Assembly: GCA_900321645.1 (NCBI GenBank)
Contig: ONWZ01000141.1
Span: 1 to 13,475, forward strand
Direction of reading: 5' to 3'
Source: an uncultured Eubacteriales bacterium
GTDB lineage: Bacteria > Bacillota_I > Bacilli_A > RF39 > UBA660
Length of the DNA: 13,475 nt
Shown here: piece after piece, positions 7,742-13,475 of the stretch
How the letters are laid out: every line of letters begins with the position of its first letter
Numbering within the stretch: the stretch's first letter is position 1
The notes under the pieces: generated by a model
Seen by the model: the letters and a program-made list of their open reading frames with translations, nothing else
What the model was told of the DNA's origin: nothing
Database searches by the model: none
Program-made: the position numbers and the translations under genes

Positions 7742-7753
7742 ATTATAATAACA
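7742..7753 (-). promoter_or_regulatory. probable extended -10 promoter of the tail-anchored protein gene
   Basis: On the minus strand TGT precedes TATTAT (complement 7745-7750), with a second -10 candidate TATAAT overlapping it at 7742-7747. No convincing -35 is present at 16-18 bases, so this would rely on the extended -10. The start of transcription would fall shortly before the GAGGTG at the gene start. Confidence 0.45.
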
Positions 7754-7782
7754 TACTTTTTTTATAACTAAAACATTTTTTA

Positions 7783-7811
7783 TTGATTTTTTGATACTTT
7801 ACACTTATAAT
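7783..7811 (+). promoter_or_regulatory. SigA-type promoter of the ferredoxin gene
   Basis: Plus strand: -35 TTGATT, 17 bases, -10 TATAAT (perfect consensus). The ribosome-binding site AGAAGG (7823-7828) lies seven bases before the ATG at 7836. This is the only plus-strand promoter supported in the window, and it is divergent from the unit to its left. Confidence 0.8.
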
Positions 7812-7835
7812 TAAGTAAAGAAAGAAGGTCTATAA

Positions 7836-8033
7836 ATGAAAGCAAAAGTAAATCAAGATAAATGTATCGGTTGTGGAAATTGTGTTGCTCTATCTGAAAG
7901 CCAAGTATTTGATTTTAATGATGATGGTTTAGCACATTGCATTCTTGAAGATATTCCTGCTGACTTAGAAGATATTGCTAAAGAAGCTATTGAAGAATGC
8001 CCTACTGAAGCAATTGAAGAGGTAGAAAAATAA
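7836..8033 (+). CDS. ferredoxin, single [4Fe-4S] cluster
   Basis: A 65-residue, acidic, soluble electron carrier. C10xxC13xxC16 near the N terminus and C55-Pro near the C terminus supply the four ligands of one [4Fe-4S] cluster. The second CxxCxxC expected in 2[4Fe-4S] clostridial ferredoxins is absent, so this is the monocluster type known from Bacillus and Thermotoga. C35 is extra and probably not a ligand. It has its own promoter (7783-7811), an AGAAGG ribosome-binding site, and a terminator right after the stop. It is the only confident plus-strand gene in the window. Redox partners are not encoded beside it. Confidence 0.93.
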   Translation: MKAKVNQDKCIGCGNCVALSESQVFDFNDDGLAHCILEDIPADLEDIAKEAIEECPTEAIEEVEK

Positions 8034-8052
8034 TAGAACATAAAGTTCTATT
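8032..8052. terminator. bidirectional terminator between ferredoxin and nth
   Basis: Eight-base-pair stem (AATAGAAC / GTTCTATT, 5-base loop). On the plus strand it is followed by TTTTCTT and on the minus strand by ATTTTTC. It overlaps the ends of both convergent genes: the ferredoxin TAA and the nth TAG. Confidence 0.82.
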
Positions 8053-8659
8053 TTTTCTTACAATAATTTTTTAATTTACAATTAATACAATCGGGATTAG
8101 TAGCCTTGCAATAATATCTTCCAAATAATACCAATTGATGATGCGTTTTACTCCATCTATCTTTTGGTATTTTTTTCATTAGTTTATTTTCGATCTTTTT
8201 AACATCATCATTTTTACTAGCAAGTCCTAATCTCTTACTAACTCTAGCAACATGTGTATCAACTGCAATCGCTGGTTCTTCATAAATATTGGATAAGAAG
8301 ACATTAGCGGATTTATGGCCTACACCCGGTAATGATTCAATATATTTCCTATCGTTTGGAACACAATCATATCCATCATCACATAGCTTATTGGCAATTT
8401 CGTGTACGTAAACTGCTTTTCTACGAAATGTTCCAATCTCTTTTATAATATCCTCAATATCACTTATCTCTGCTTCACTTAATGTTTTGATAGAGGGATA
8501 TTTCTTAAATAATACTTCTGTTACTTTATTAACTCTTTTATCAGTTGTCTGAGCACTTAACATAACGGCAATTAATAACTCGTAATCTTTACGATAATTT
8601 AATTCACATTTCGGATTAGGATAAAGACTATCCAAATAATCTAATACTTCACTAATCAT
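8048..8659 (-). CDS. nth: endonuclease III (DNA glycosylase/AP lyase)
   Basis: Base-excision repair enzyme that removes oxidised pyrimidines and nicks the resulting abasic site. The 203-residue length is normal. The helix-hairpin-helix LPGVGHKSAN (110-119) carries the catalytic Lys K116, VDTHVARV carries the catalytic Asp D134, and the C-terminal cluster loop C184-x6-C191-x2-C194-x5-C200 binds [4Fe-4S]. It overlaps dnaD by eight bases (ATGATTAG) and has only a poor ribosome-binding site, so translation is probably coupled to dnaD. The dnaD-nth order is the Bacillus one. Confidence 0.96.
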   Translation of the reverse strand: MISEVLDYLDSLYPNPKCELNYRKDYELLIAVMLSAQTTDKRVNKVTEVLFKKYPSIKTLSEAEISDIEDIIKEIGTFRRKAVYVHEIANKLCDDGYDCVPNDRKYIESLPGVGHKSANVFLSNIYEEPAIAVDTHVARVSKRLGLASKNDDVKKIENKLMKKIPKDRWSKTHHQLVLFGRYYCKATNPDCINCKLKNYCKKK

Positions 8660-9284
8660 TTAACCAATCCGTTTCAAAAACATCAATTTTTTCTCTCTTA
8701 GTACGATAATTTTCTTTATCTTTTAATATATCTTCTTTTGTCTTATATCCTTTTTTATGCCAGCTATTTAAAATGCTATCGATATAATTCAAATTACTAA
8801 CTCCATTTAAAACCGCTTCTTTTAAGGCTAACGTAATCATTTCAATACTATTGTTACTAACCCATTCTTTTATTTTTTCATATTCCATTGGTGATAGAGT
8901 TCTACCCAATTCATTTTCAAAAACACTAAAAATAGAATTATCGATTTCTTCATCTGCTTTTTTATCTAGCGCAATATTTGATAGTTTATCATATAAAGAA
9001 TCTAAGGATATATATTCATATGCTTTCTTATCTTTCTTTTCAATTATTAAAGATAAAATATTCTTATCACATAATGAATCGATTAATTTCATAATATTAC
9101 GTTTATTCCCATTGATTACCCTAGCAAACATCTCAGGATCATAAACAACTTTATCCCCTTCATTCATAATAACCATAATGATTATTAATTCTTCATCAGT
9201 AATTCCCAATGCTTGGTAGTTACTAAGTAATATCCTTGGTATATATAATGGTCTTTCTTTAATTAAATTAATAATATTATTCAT
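8652..9284 (-). CDS. dnaD: DnaD-type replication initiation protein
   Basis: DnaD helps load the replicative helicase in Bacillota by acting with DnaA, DnaB and DnaI. The 210-residue protein has an N-terminal winged-helix region (about 1-100, beginning MNNIINLIKERPLYIPRILL) and a C-terminal DnaD domain: GRTLSPMEYEKIKEW (127-141), then ITLALKEAVLNGVSNLNYID and the YIDSILNSW motif (167-175) that contributes to DNA binding. I chose the ATG at 9284, which has GGGAGG about six bases upstream and starts one base after the stop of the preceding gene; an upstream in-frame start at 9308 lies within that gene. nth follows with an eight-base overlap. Confidence 0.92.
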   Translation of the reverse strand: MNNIINLIKERPLYIPRILLSNYQALGITDEELIIIMVIMNEGDKVVYDPEMFARVINGNKRNIMKLIDSLCDKNILSLIIEKKDKKAYEYISLDSLYDKLSNIALDKKADEEIDNSIFSVFENELGRTLSPMEYEKIKEWVSNNSIEMITLALKEAVLNGVSNLNYIDSILNSWHKKGYKTKEDILKDKENYRTKREKIDVFETDWLND

Positions 9285-9285
9285 A

Positions 9286-9675
9286 TTAACCTCCCACCAC
9301 AATCTCATCTATTTTTTCATAAGTATATAAATCATAATAGACATAATATAGTTTATTACCCTTATAATAATCTTTCATATACATTGGTTGCTTATCAAAT
9401 ATAATATCATACTTTTCATTGTTTTTGTGGATTAATATGCGGTCAACTTTTAAAAGCTCAACATATTTTTTATCAAATATATATAAATTGTCATCATCCA
9501 TAACAATATAATTATCACCATAGACATTTAGATAAACTATTTTTTCGACATCTGTTTTTGTCATAATTTTCTTTTCTAAAATACTATTTGTTTTATAATC
9601 ACGATATACCACATACAAGATTAATAAAAAAACAATTATAAGTATACTTAGAAAAATTTTAATTAATTTCCTCAT
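9286..9675 (-). CDS. TseB/YpmB-like membrane-anchored protein
   Basis: A 129-residue protein with one N-terminal membrane segment (about 4-24) after a basic start (MRKLIK), then a small extracellular domain with alternating aromatic strands: NVYGDNYIVMDDDNLYIF at about 50-67 and LYYVYYDLYTYEKIDEIV at about 109-126. The second stretch resembles the end of Bacillus TseB (YpmB, DUF5590), a membrane protein linked to penicillin-binding protein activity and cell-wall elongation. The position supports this: Bacillus subtilis has ypmB-aspB-asnS-dnaD-nth, and here the gene lies one base before dnaD-nth. Identity is visibly low, so the call rests partly on context. No ribosome-binding site precedes the ATG, and the -10 box is only six bases away, so the mRNA is probably leaderless. 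Confidence 0.6.
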   Translation of the reverse strand: MRKLIKIFLSILIIVFLLILYVVYRDYKTNSILEKKIMTKTDVEKIVYLNVYGDNYIVMDDDNLYIFDKKYVELLKVDRILIHKNNEKYDIIFDKQPMYMKDYYKGNKLYYVYYDLYTYEKIDEIVVGG

Positions 9676-9681
9676 ATCTAA

Positions 9682-9690
9682 ATTATAGCA
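9682..9690 (-). promoter_or_regulatory. extended -10 promoter of tseB-like-dnaD-nth, probably leaderless
   Basis: On the minus strand TGC precedes a perfect TATAAT (complement 9682-9687). The -35 position falls in a T-run of the preceding terminator and is weak. Only six bases (TTAGAT) separate the -10 from the ATG at 9675, so transcription should start at or right beside the start codon. Confidence 0.65.
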
Positions 9691-9700
9691 TCTTTTTAAT

Positions 9701-9727
9701 AAGAAAAAAAGCCATTTTATTGGCTTT
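9701..9727 (-). terminator. terminator of the Cys-repeat surface-protein unit
   Basis: Seven-base-pair stem (AAAGCCA 9708-9714 / TGGCTTT 9721-9727) with a 6-base loop. On the minus strand it is followed by TTTTCTTATT. It starts four bases after the stop of the 391-residue gene. Confidence 0.82.
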
Positions 9728-9731
9728 CTTA

Positions 9732-10907
9732 TTATCTAGAATATGTTTTAGTTTCTTCAGCACATCTATCGATTACTGTAAAGATATTTGATACGTATTT
9801 TTCTGAAGTTTTTAGAATTTGGAACATATCAAAGTTTTCTTTATTTAAGTAATTTCTAGCAATACCATCAGCAATTGTAGCAATATTTACTTGAGCTACA
9901 AATCCTACACCATCGTCTAATTTAGATAAGCTTCCGCTATTTAAATCAGTTAAGAATTCACTAACAATTTGGTTAACTAAATCCTTATCTCCTTGATTAA
10001 CAGCAGCAGCGATTCGATCAGTGTATTCTTCAATTTTTTTCATTTGCTCTCTTTGTTCACCATAGATTGCATCGCTTACTCTAATAAACCCTTCAGTACT
10101 ATGGGTTGCATTCCATACTGTAAAGTTATGCATAACTGATGCTCCAATTACTTTTGCAGCATCATTTAAGAATTCCTCTTTTGTTTGACCAGCCGCAATT
10201 TGACTTAGTAATTCTGGATTTTCTTCAGCTAATAAATCAACATTAGCAATTGCTACAAATTCTGTAATATCTTCAGTACTAACATTGGCTTTAGCATATG
10301 CTTCATTATACATATCAGCATATGTTGCAACTAAATATTCAAAATTATCATTTGTTAATTCTTCATATATTGGTGTTTCAACTTCAGCAACTGGTGCCTC
10401 AGTAATTACTACTGCTTCATTGTTTGCATAATCATGTGTAACATCCCCAGTTTGTGCTTCTCTTGCTTCAGGAGTTGCCGTTTCAGTTATATTTTTTGTT
10501 GAAGTTGATGATAATTCAATATTACCCTCTTTAGCTTCTTTATATAACTTCCAACCGCCAGCTAAAAGTAATACTACAGCTGCTCCAGCAATAAAACCAC
10601 TAACTCCACTACCTGATTTTTTAGTAGTTTCGTTTTCGACATATACAACTTCTTCTTGAGGTGCTACTCTAACGGTACCATCAGCCTTAAGGGTTTCACC
10701 AGAAGCATATGTTCCTTGTGCCTTTTCAGCATGTAATTTAGCTAATTCAAGTTCTTTAATTGTTGCTCTAGCTGCTTTTTCTCTATCAGCGGCTTGTTCT
10801 TTTAATTCGCCATATAAAGCTTTTTCATTAGCAGCCACAGCTTTCTTTTGTTCTTCTTCATCTAGCATTCTATTAGCTGCATCCATAAATTTATCAATAT
10901 TATTCAT
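9732..10907 (-). CDS. single-pass membrane protein with cytoplasmic helical N terminus, unknown function
   Basis: I recognise no family. The 391 residues divide into a highly charged, Ala/Lys/Glu-rich helix (about 5-68, coiled-coil-like), a polar linker, a short Gly/Ala-rich membrane segment (103-119, GFIAGAAVVLLLAGG), a Thr/Glu/Ala-rich extended stretch (about 128-183) and a largely helical C-terminal domain (184-391). With no signal peptide and KK before the membrane segment, the N terminus is predicted inside and the C-terminal domain outside. It is Ala-rich compared with its Lys/Ile/Asn-rich neighbours. It starts two bases after the stop of the 603-residue protein, with AAGGGGG upstream inside that gene's last codons, so the two are co-transcribed and probably work together. 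The only Cys is C382. Confidence 0.85.
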   Translation of the reverse strand: MNNIDKFMDAANRMLDEEEQKKAVAANEKALYGELKEQAADREKAARATIKELELAKLHAEKAQGTYASGETLKADGTVRVAPQEEVVYVENETTKKSGSGVSGFIAGAAVVLLLAGGWKLYKEAKEGNIELSSTSTKNITETATPEAREAQTGDVTHDYANNEAVVITEAPVAEVETPIYEELTNDNFEYLVATYADMYNEAYAKANVSTEDITEFVAIANVDLLAEENPELLSQIAAGQTKEEFLNDAAKVIGASVMHNFTVWNATHSTEGFIRVSDAIYGEQREQMKKIEEYTDRIAAAVNQGDKDLVNQIVSEFLTDLNSGSLSKLDDGVGFVAQVNIATIADGIARNYLNKENFDMFQILKTSEKYVSNIFTVIDRCAEETKTYSR

Positions 10908-10909
10908 TA

Positions 10910-12721
10910 TTATTTGCCCCCTTCGATTTCTCTAGTTCTGCCGGTTAATTTATAACCTGCATCTAATAAACTCTTATCGTTATTTGATGGACTCCATTTA
11001 TAATCAATTGTTCCACCGTTGTAATCTCTAAGTCTATATCTATAATAAGTTACTTTCTTCGTGTCTTCAATTGTAATTGTTTGATTTACTTTTTTATAAC
11101 ATTTAGTACCTTTTTGTATTTGACCAGATGGACATGTTGCAGGTTTTGTTGTTGTGCTTGTTCCAGTCTTAACGCAAGTATTACCTGATTGTATATATCC
11201 ACTTGGACATGTTGCAATCTTCGTTGTTGTTTTATATTTAACACAAGTATTGTTTAATTTTGTGTATCCACTTGGACATGTTGCAGGTTTTGTTGTTGAA
11301 CTTGTTCCAGTCTTAACACAAGTATTATCTGATTGTGTATATCCGCTTGGACATGTTGCAATCTTCGTTGTTGTACTTGTTCCAGTCTTAACGCAACTAT
11401 TTCCTGATTGTGTATATCCGCTTGGACATGTCGCTGGTTTAGTTGTTGTTGATGTGCTAGATTTAACACATTCATTACCTGATTGTGTATATCCACTTGG
11501 ACATGACGCTGGTTTAGTTGTTGTTACAGTTGTTGTTTTATACTTCTTCGTATAAATTGTATACGTATAATACCATTGGAATGCACATGTACTGTTACAT
11601 TTATATTGATAATCAGCAGATGTTTGTACATAATGATATGTAGCTGTATCCCCTGGTACATAAGATCCACTACCAGTACCATAGTATACTAATTCATAAT
11701 CTGTCGTACTTGTTGTTGTTTTGCTATAGTTACAAGTAAAGCCACTTCTACTTGTAAAGGTATATCCTGATACACTTGGACATACTGGATCAGCAGTGCT
11801 TGTTGTTGTTTTACTATAACTACAAGTAAAGCCATCTCTTCCTGTTAATGTATATCCTGATACACTTGGACATACTGGATCAGCAGTGCTTGGATTAGTT
11901 TGTTTATAACTACAAGTAAAATCATTTCTTCCTGTTAAAGTATATCCTGATACACTTGGACATACTGGATCAGCAGTGCTTGTTGTTGTTTTACTATAAG
12001 TACATACACCATCCTTATTAGATATTAATGTATATCCTGATAGACTAGCACATACATTAGCAACGCCAGCATATTGTTCTTGAGTAACTATTTGCTCATA
12101 TGTATATGGCTCATAAACTGATTTAGTTTCAACGTCTCTATAATTAGTTTTATCTACAAAAACAGTTGACCAACTAGACCATGGTCCCCAAGGACCCCAA
12201 GCTCCACCAGTTGATTTGCTATATTCATATTCTATAGCTTTTTTAGCAGGAACTTCCTTCTTTTCACATATATCTGTATTGCAGTAATTGTAGCATCCCA
12301 TAATTGTTTTAATGAATGCTTTTTCTTCACCACAGTCTAGATATACTTTCATTTGATATTCAGTTTCAAGTTTTTCAATAGCCACATATGATTTCTTTGC
12401 AGAACATGCTTGACCATTTTTATCCTTTACTTCCAACATCAAATTCTTCTTGTACATCTCTTCAAGTGTCATCGTTTTGATTTCGCCAACTTTTTGTGGC
12501 AATCTTTCTGTTGTAAAATAGCTCTTACCAACATCTTTCATTCTTTCAACATTTTGTGTAAAAATACCATCAGTAAGAACATTGATTCCGTTAGACATAT
12601 CTTTTGTGGCACTCTTCATAGATAATTGAAGCAACCATATTGTGAATAGTACAAATATGATTATAATTATTATCTTGATGAATAGACTAGTCCAACTAAA
12701 TCTTTCTCTTTCCTCGTACAT
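10910..12721 (-). CDS. signal-anchored extracellular protein with two arrays of two-Cys repeats, unknown function
   Basis: Not assignable to a named family. The 603 residues begin with a charged MYEERERFSW, then a membrane anchor (about 12-33), so the rest should be outside the cell. Next come a globular Cys-containing part (about 100-160), a Trp-rich WGPWGPWSSWS (175-185), four 30-residue repeats of the type ADPVCPSVSGYTLTGR..FTCSYSK (about 222-339), a Tyr-rich spacer with C375/C379, six ~25-residue repeats of CPSGYTQSGNxCVKTGTSTTTK (about 396-543), and a polar Tyr/Arg-rich end. The paired Cys in every unit suggest disulfide-closed modules on a Thr/Ser-rich stalk. I chose the ATG at 12721 because AAGGGGG lies eight bases upstream; a TTG at 12739 opens the frame further but has no such site. 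It is the first gene of a two-gene unit with a consensus promoter. An adhesin or wall-spanning stalk is a guess. Confidence 0.88.
   Translation of the reverse strand: MYEERERFSWTSLFIKIIIIIIFVLFTIWLLQLSMKSATKDMSNGINVLTDGIFTQNVERMKDVGKSYFTTERLPQKVGEIKTMTLEEMYKKNLMLEVKDKNGQACSAKKSYVAIEKLETEYQMKVYLDCGEEKAFIKTIMGCYNYCNTDICEKKEVPAKKAIEYEYSKSTGGAWGPWGPWSSWSTVFVDKTNYRDVETKSVYEPYTYEQIVTQEQYAGVANVCASLSGYTLISNKDGVCTYSKTTTSTADPVCPSVSGYTLTGRNDFTCSYKQTNPSTADPVCPSVSGYTLTGRDGFTCSYSKTTTSTADPVCPSVSGYTFTSRSGFTCNYSKTTTSTTDYELVYYGTGSGSYVPGDTATYHYVQTSADYQYKCNSTCAFQWYYTYTIYTKKYKTTTVTTTKPASCPSGYTQSGNECVKSSTSTTTKPATCPSGYTQSGNSCVKTGTSTTTKIATCPSGYTQSDNTCVKTGTSSTTKPATCPSGYTKLNNTCVKYKTTTKIATCPSGYIQSGNTCVKTGTSTTTKPATCPSGQIQKGTKCYKKVNQTITIEDTKKVTYYRYRLRDYNGGTIDYKWSPSNNDKSLLDAGYKLTGRTREIEGGK
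11093..11536 (-). repeat. six tandem ~75-bp repeats encoding CPSGYTQSGNxCVK modules
   Basis: Within the 603-residue protein, the first Cys of each unit recurs at intervals of 25, 25, 25, 23 and 25 residues; the second Cys lies 11 residues later. The consensus is CPSGYTQSGNxCVKTGTS followed by TTTK(P/I)AT. Five units are close to consensus. The unit coding CPSGYTKLNNTCVKYK is two residues short, and the last unit (CPSGQIQKGTKCYKK) has diverged, as is usual for a terminal copy. Confidence 0.92.
11705..12058 (-). repeat. four tandem 90-bp repeats encoding 30-residue two-Cys modules
   Basis: A conserved block (tatatcctga on the plus strand) recurs at 11761, 11851, 11941 and 12031, exactly 90 bases apart. 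The first three copies continue identically for about 42 bases; the fourth, encoding the N-terminal unit, has drifted. The protein unit is C-x15-C within 30 residues (VCPSVSGYTLTGR..FTCSYSK, then TTTSTADP). Confidence 0.93.
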
Positions 12722-12753
12722 ATATAATTCCCCCTTCAAGAAAATCGCTCACT

Positions 12754-12782
12754 ATAATAACACAAACAATATGATTTGTCAA
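12754..12782 (-). promoter_or_regulatory. consensus SigA promoter of the Cys-repeat surface-protein unit
   Basis: On the minus strand: perfect -35 TTGACA, exactly 17 bases, -10 TATTAT with an upstream TG (extended -10). This is the best promoter in the window by match. The predicted start near 12747 leaves a leader of about 26 bases that contains AAGGGGG. Confidence 0.85.
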
Positions 12783-12811
12783 ACATTTTTTCACTTTTTT
12801 AAATGTTTTAT

Positions 12812-12840
12812 CAAATAAAAAAATATTGCCTCAGCAATAC
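12812..12840 (-). terminator. terminator of the CorB-like gene
   Basis: Six-base-pair stem (TATTGC 12824-12829 / GCAATA 12834-12839) with a 4-base loop. On the minus strand it is followed by TTTTTTTATTTG. It lies six bases beyond the stop of the gene to its right and upstream of the promoter at 12754-12782. Confidence 0.75.
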
Positions 12841-12845
12841 TTTTA

Positions 12846-13367
12846 TTACCTTTTATTAAATATTGATAGTATTTTAGCCACTACCGTTATTACTTCATTG
12901 CTTTTATTAACCGCAACATTTTTTCCTAAGGCTTTGCCACCAATCGTTAAAGCTGATATTAATGATGTTACTAGTAATGTTATTATTAATGGATTAATAT
13001 TCGTAAGAGTTATTACAATTGCTACGATTGCCACGCCAGCACTCCCCGATATAATACCACAAATATCACCAACAACATCACAGCAAATACTCGATACCTT
13101 GGAAGCGTTCTTGACTAATTTAACCCCGACTTTTCCGCCACGCACCCGTCTTGCAGCCATCGAATGAAAAACAGTTGCATCGCCACTTGTTGCTGCAACC
13201 CCAATTATATCAAAAACTATTCCAAGTAAAATAAAAATGAATGTTACAATTATTGATACTAAAAGATTAACATTTTTTAGAACTATTTCAGCTAAAAAGG
13301 ACATAGCTAAAGATAATCCAAAAGCTAATAATGTTACAATTAATATCCATTTATTTTTATTTTTCAT
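12846..13367 (-). CDS. small DUF21/CorB-like integral membrane protein
   Basis: A 173-residue membrane protein with two hydrophobic segments near the N terminus (about 7-29 and 34-57), a conserved-looking hydrophilic stretch (about 60-105: SGDATVFHSMAARRVRGGKV ... NASKVSSICCDVVGDICGII) and two more segments (about 108-122 and 124-143). The FHSMAARRVRGG and DVVGDICGIISGSAG patterns recall short Bacillota proteins often labelled CorB/CNNM-like (DUF21), but the CBS domains of full CNNM/CorB proteins are absent, so magnesium transport is not established. I chose the ATG at 13367 because GGAGG lies six bases upstream; in-frame ATGs at 13379 and 13391 lack such a site. It is bounded downstream by a terminator, and no further gene of its unit is visible. 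Confidence 0.75.
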   Translation of the reverse strand: MKNKNKWILIVTLLAFGLSLAMSFLAEIVLKNVNLLVSIIVTFIFILLGIVFDIIGVAATSGDATVFHSMAARRVRGGKVGVKLVKNASKVSSICCDVVGDICGIISGSAGVAIVAIVITLTNINPLIITLLVTSLISALTIGGKALGKNVAVNKSNEVITVVAKILSIFNKR

Positions 13368-13475
13368 TTTTTCCTCCATAAAAAAAACCAATGGCTTATA
13401 GATATGATTAACTTTGAGACTTAGGTCAAGTAGGTTTTCCCTATCTTCTACATACCGTTACCAGTATTGCGGTTC
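13368..13475 (-). other. structured leader or 3' end of an upstream transcript; no gene seen
   Basis: No protein frame of useful length is open here on either strand; all three minus frames close within 35 bases of the window edge. On the minus strand there is a six-base-pair hairpin with a GTAA (GNRA) loop (13452-13467, ATACTG/CGGTAT), a possible short TAGG/CCTA hairpin next to it, and a run of eight T just before the ribosome-binding site. I cannot match this to a known riboswitch, and the upstream part is cut off. Confidence 0.4.

Noticed and set aside
11154..11555. Open frames on the plus strand and in another minus frame across the repeat array
   Set aside because: They are by-products of a 75-base period divisible by three: absence of a stop in one unit keeps the frame open in all. 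The real frame has the start site, membrane anchor and paired Cys.
11093..12058. CRISPR-like regularly spaced repeats
   Set aside because: Repeats are directly adjacent, in frame, coding, with conserved residues throughout the unit; there are no unique spacers.
13380..13420. Resemblance of ATGGCTTATAG on the plus strand to the 3' end of a type B RNase P RNA
   Set aside because: The other ~380 bases of the RNA would have to lie within the CorB-like gene, where no conserved RNase P element is seen; the match is too short.
13430..13475. Resemblance of GAACC...TAGGGAA on the minus strand to the 3' half of a TPP riboswitch
   Set aside because: The spacing and the CTGGATAATGCCAGC core do not match, and the 5' half is outside the window.
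1..13475. Mollicute genetic code (TGA = Trp)
   Set aside because: All conserved proteins read full length with Trp as TGG at expected positions and no in-frame TGA, so the standard bacterial code fits. Absence of TGA stops in this small set is not decisive.

Overview
The window is an AT-rich stretch of a Gram-positive-type chromosome, most likely an uncultured, host-associated anaerobic member of the Bacilli (Erysipelotrichia/RF39-like; this placement is an inference). The reasons are strong AT bias, classical GGAGG/GAGGTG ribosome-binding sites, consensus SigA-type promoters with 17-bp spacers, a DnaD-Nth gene pair, a ParC-type topoisomerase, and rubrerythrin plus a monocluster ferredoxin as in oxygen-sensitive anaerobes. 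All genes read through with the standard code; Trp is TGG. None of the stop codons I checked is TGA.

Almost everything is on the minus strand, in short terminator-bounded units. Reading in the direction of transcription (right to left): (1) a small DUF21/CorB-like membrane protein (12846-13367) with a structured leader that runs off the window; (2) a two-gene unit (9732-12721) with a near-perfect promoter, encoding a 603-residue Cys-repeat surface protein and a 391-residue single-pass protein, neither of which I can assign to a family; (3) a tseB(ypmB)-like - dnaD - nth unit whose first gene appears leaderless; (4) on the plus strand, a single ferredoxin gene sharing a bidirectional terminator with nth; (5) a monocistronic, tail-anchored acidic protein; (6) parC - rubrerythrin - galE - type IV pilin-like gene, from one promoter to one terminator; (7) nusB - xseA - xseB, followed after 10 bases by tRNA-Thr(CGT) and a hairpin terminator. 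At the extreme left is a possible 33-residue membrane peptide on the plus strand and a strong hairpin with a U-tract in the minus orientation.

Functionally the window mixes housekeeping genes (DNA decatenation, base-excision repair, Exo VII, replication initiation, rRNA antitermination), oxidative-stress and redox proteins, UDP-galactose supply, and a set of envelope proteins. The most novel part is the 9732-12782 unit. It encodes a signal-anchored extracellular protein with a Trp-rich WxxW segment and two separate arrays of two-cysteine repeats (four 30-residue units, six ~25-residue units), coupled to a second anchored protein with a cytoplasmic helical segment and an extracellular helical domain. 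The 30-residue repeats are exactly 90 bp apart and share a ~42-bp identical core, which points to recent expansion. No mobile element, CRISPR array or prophage gene was found.
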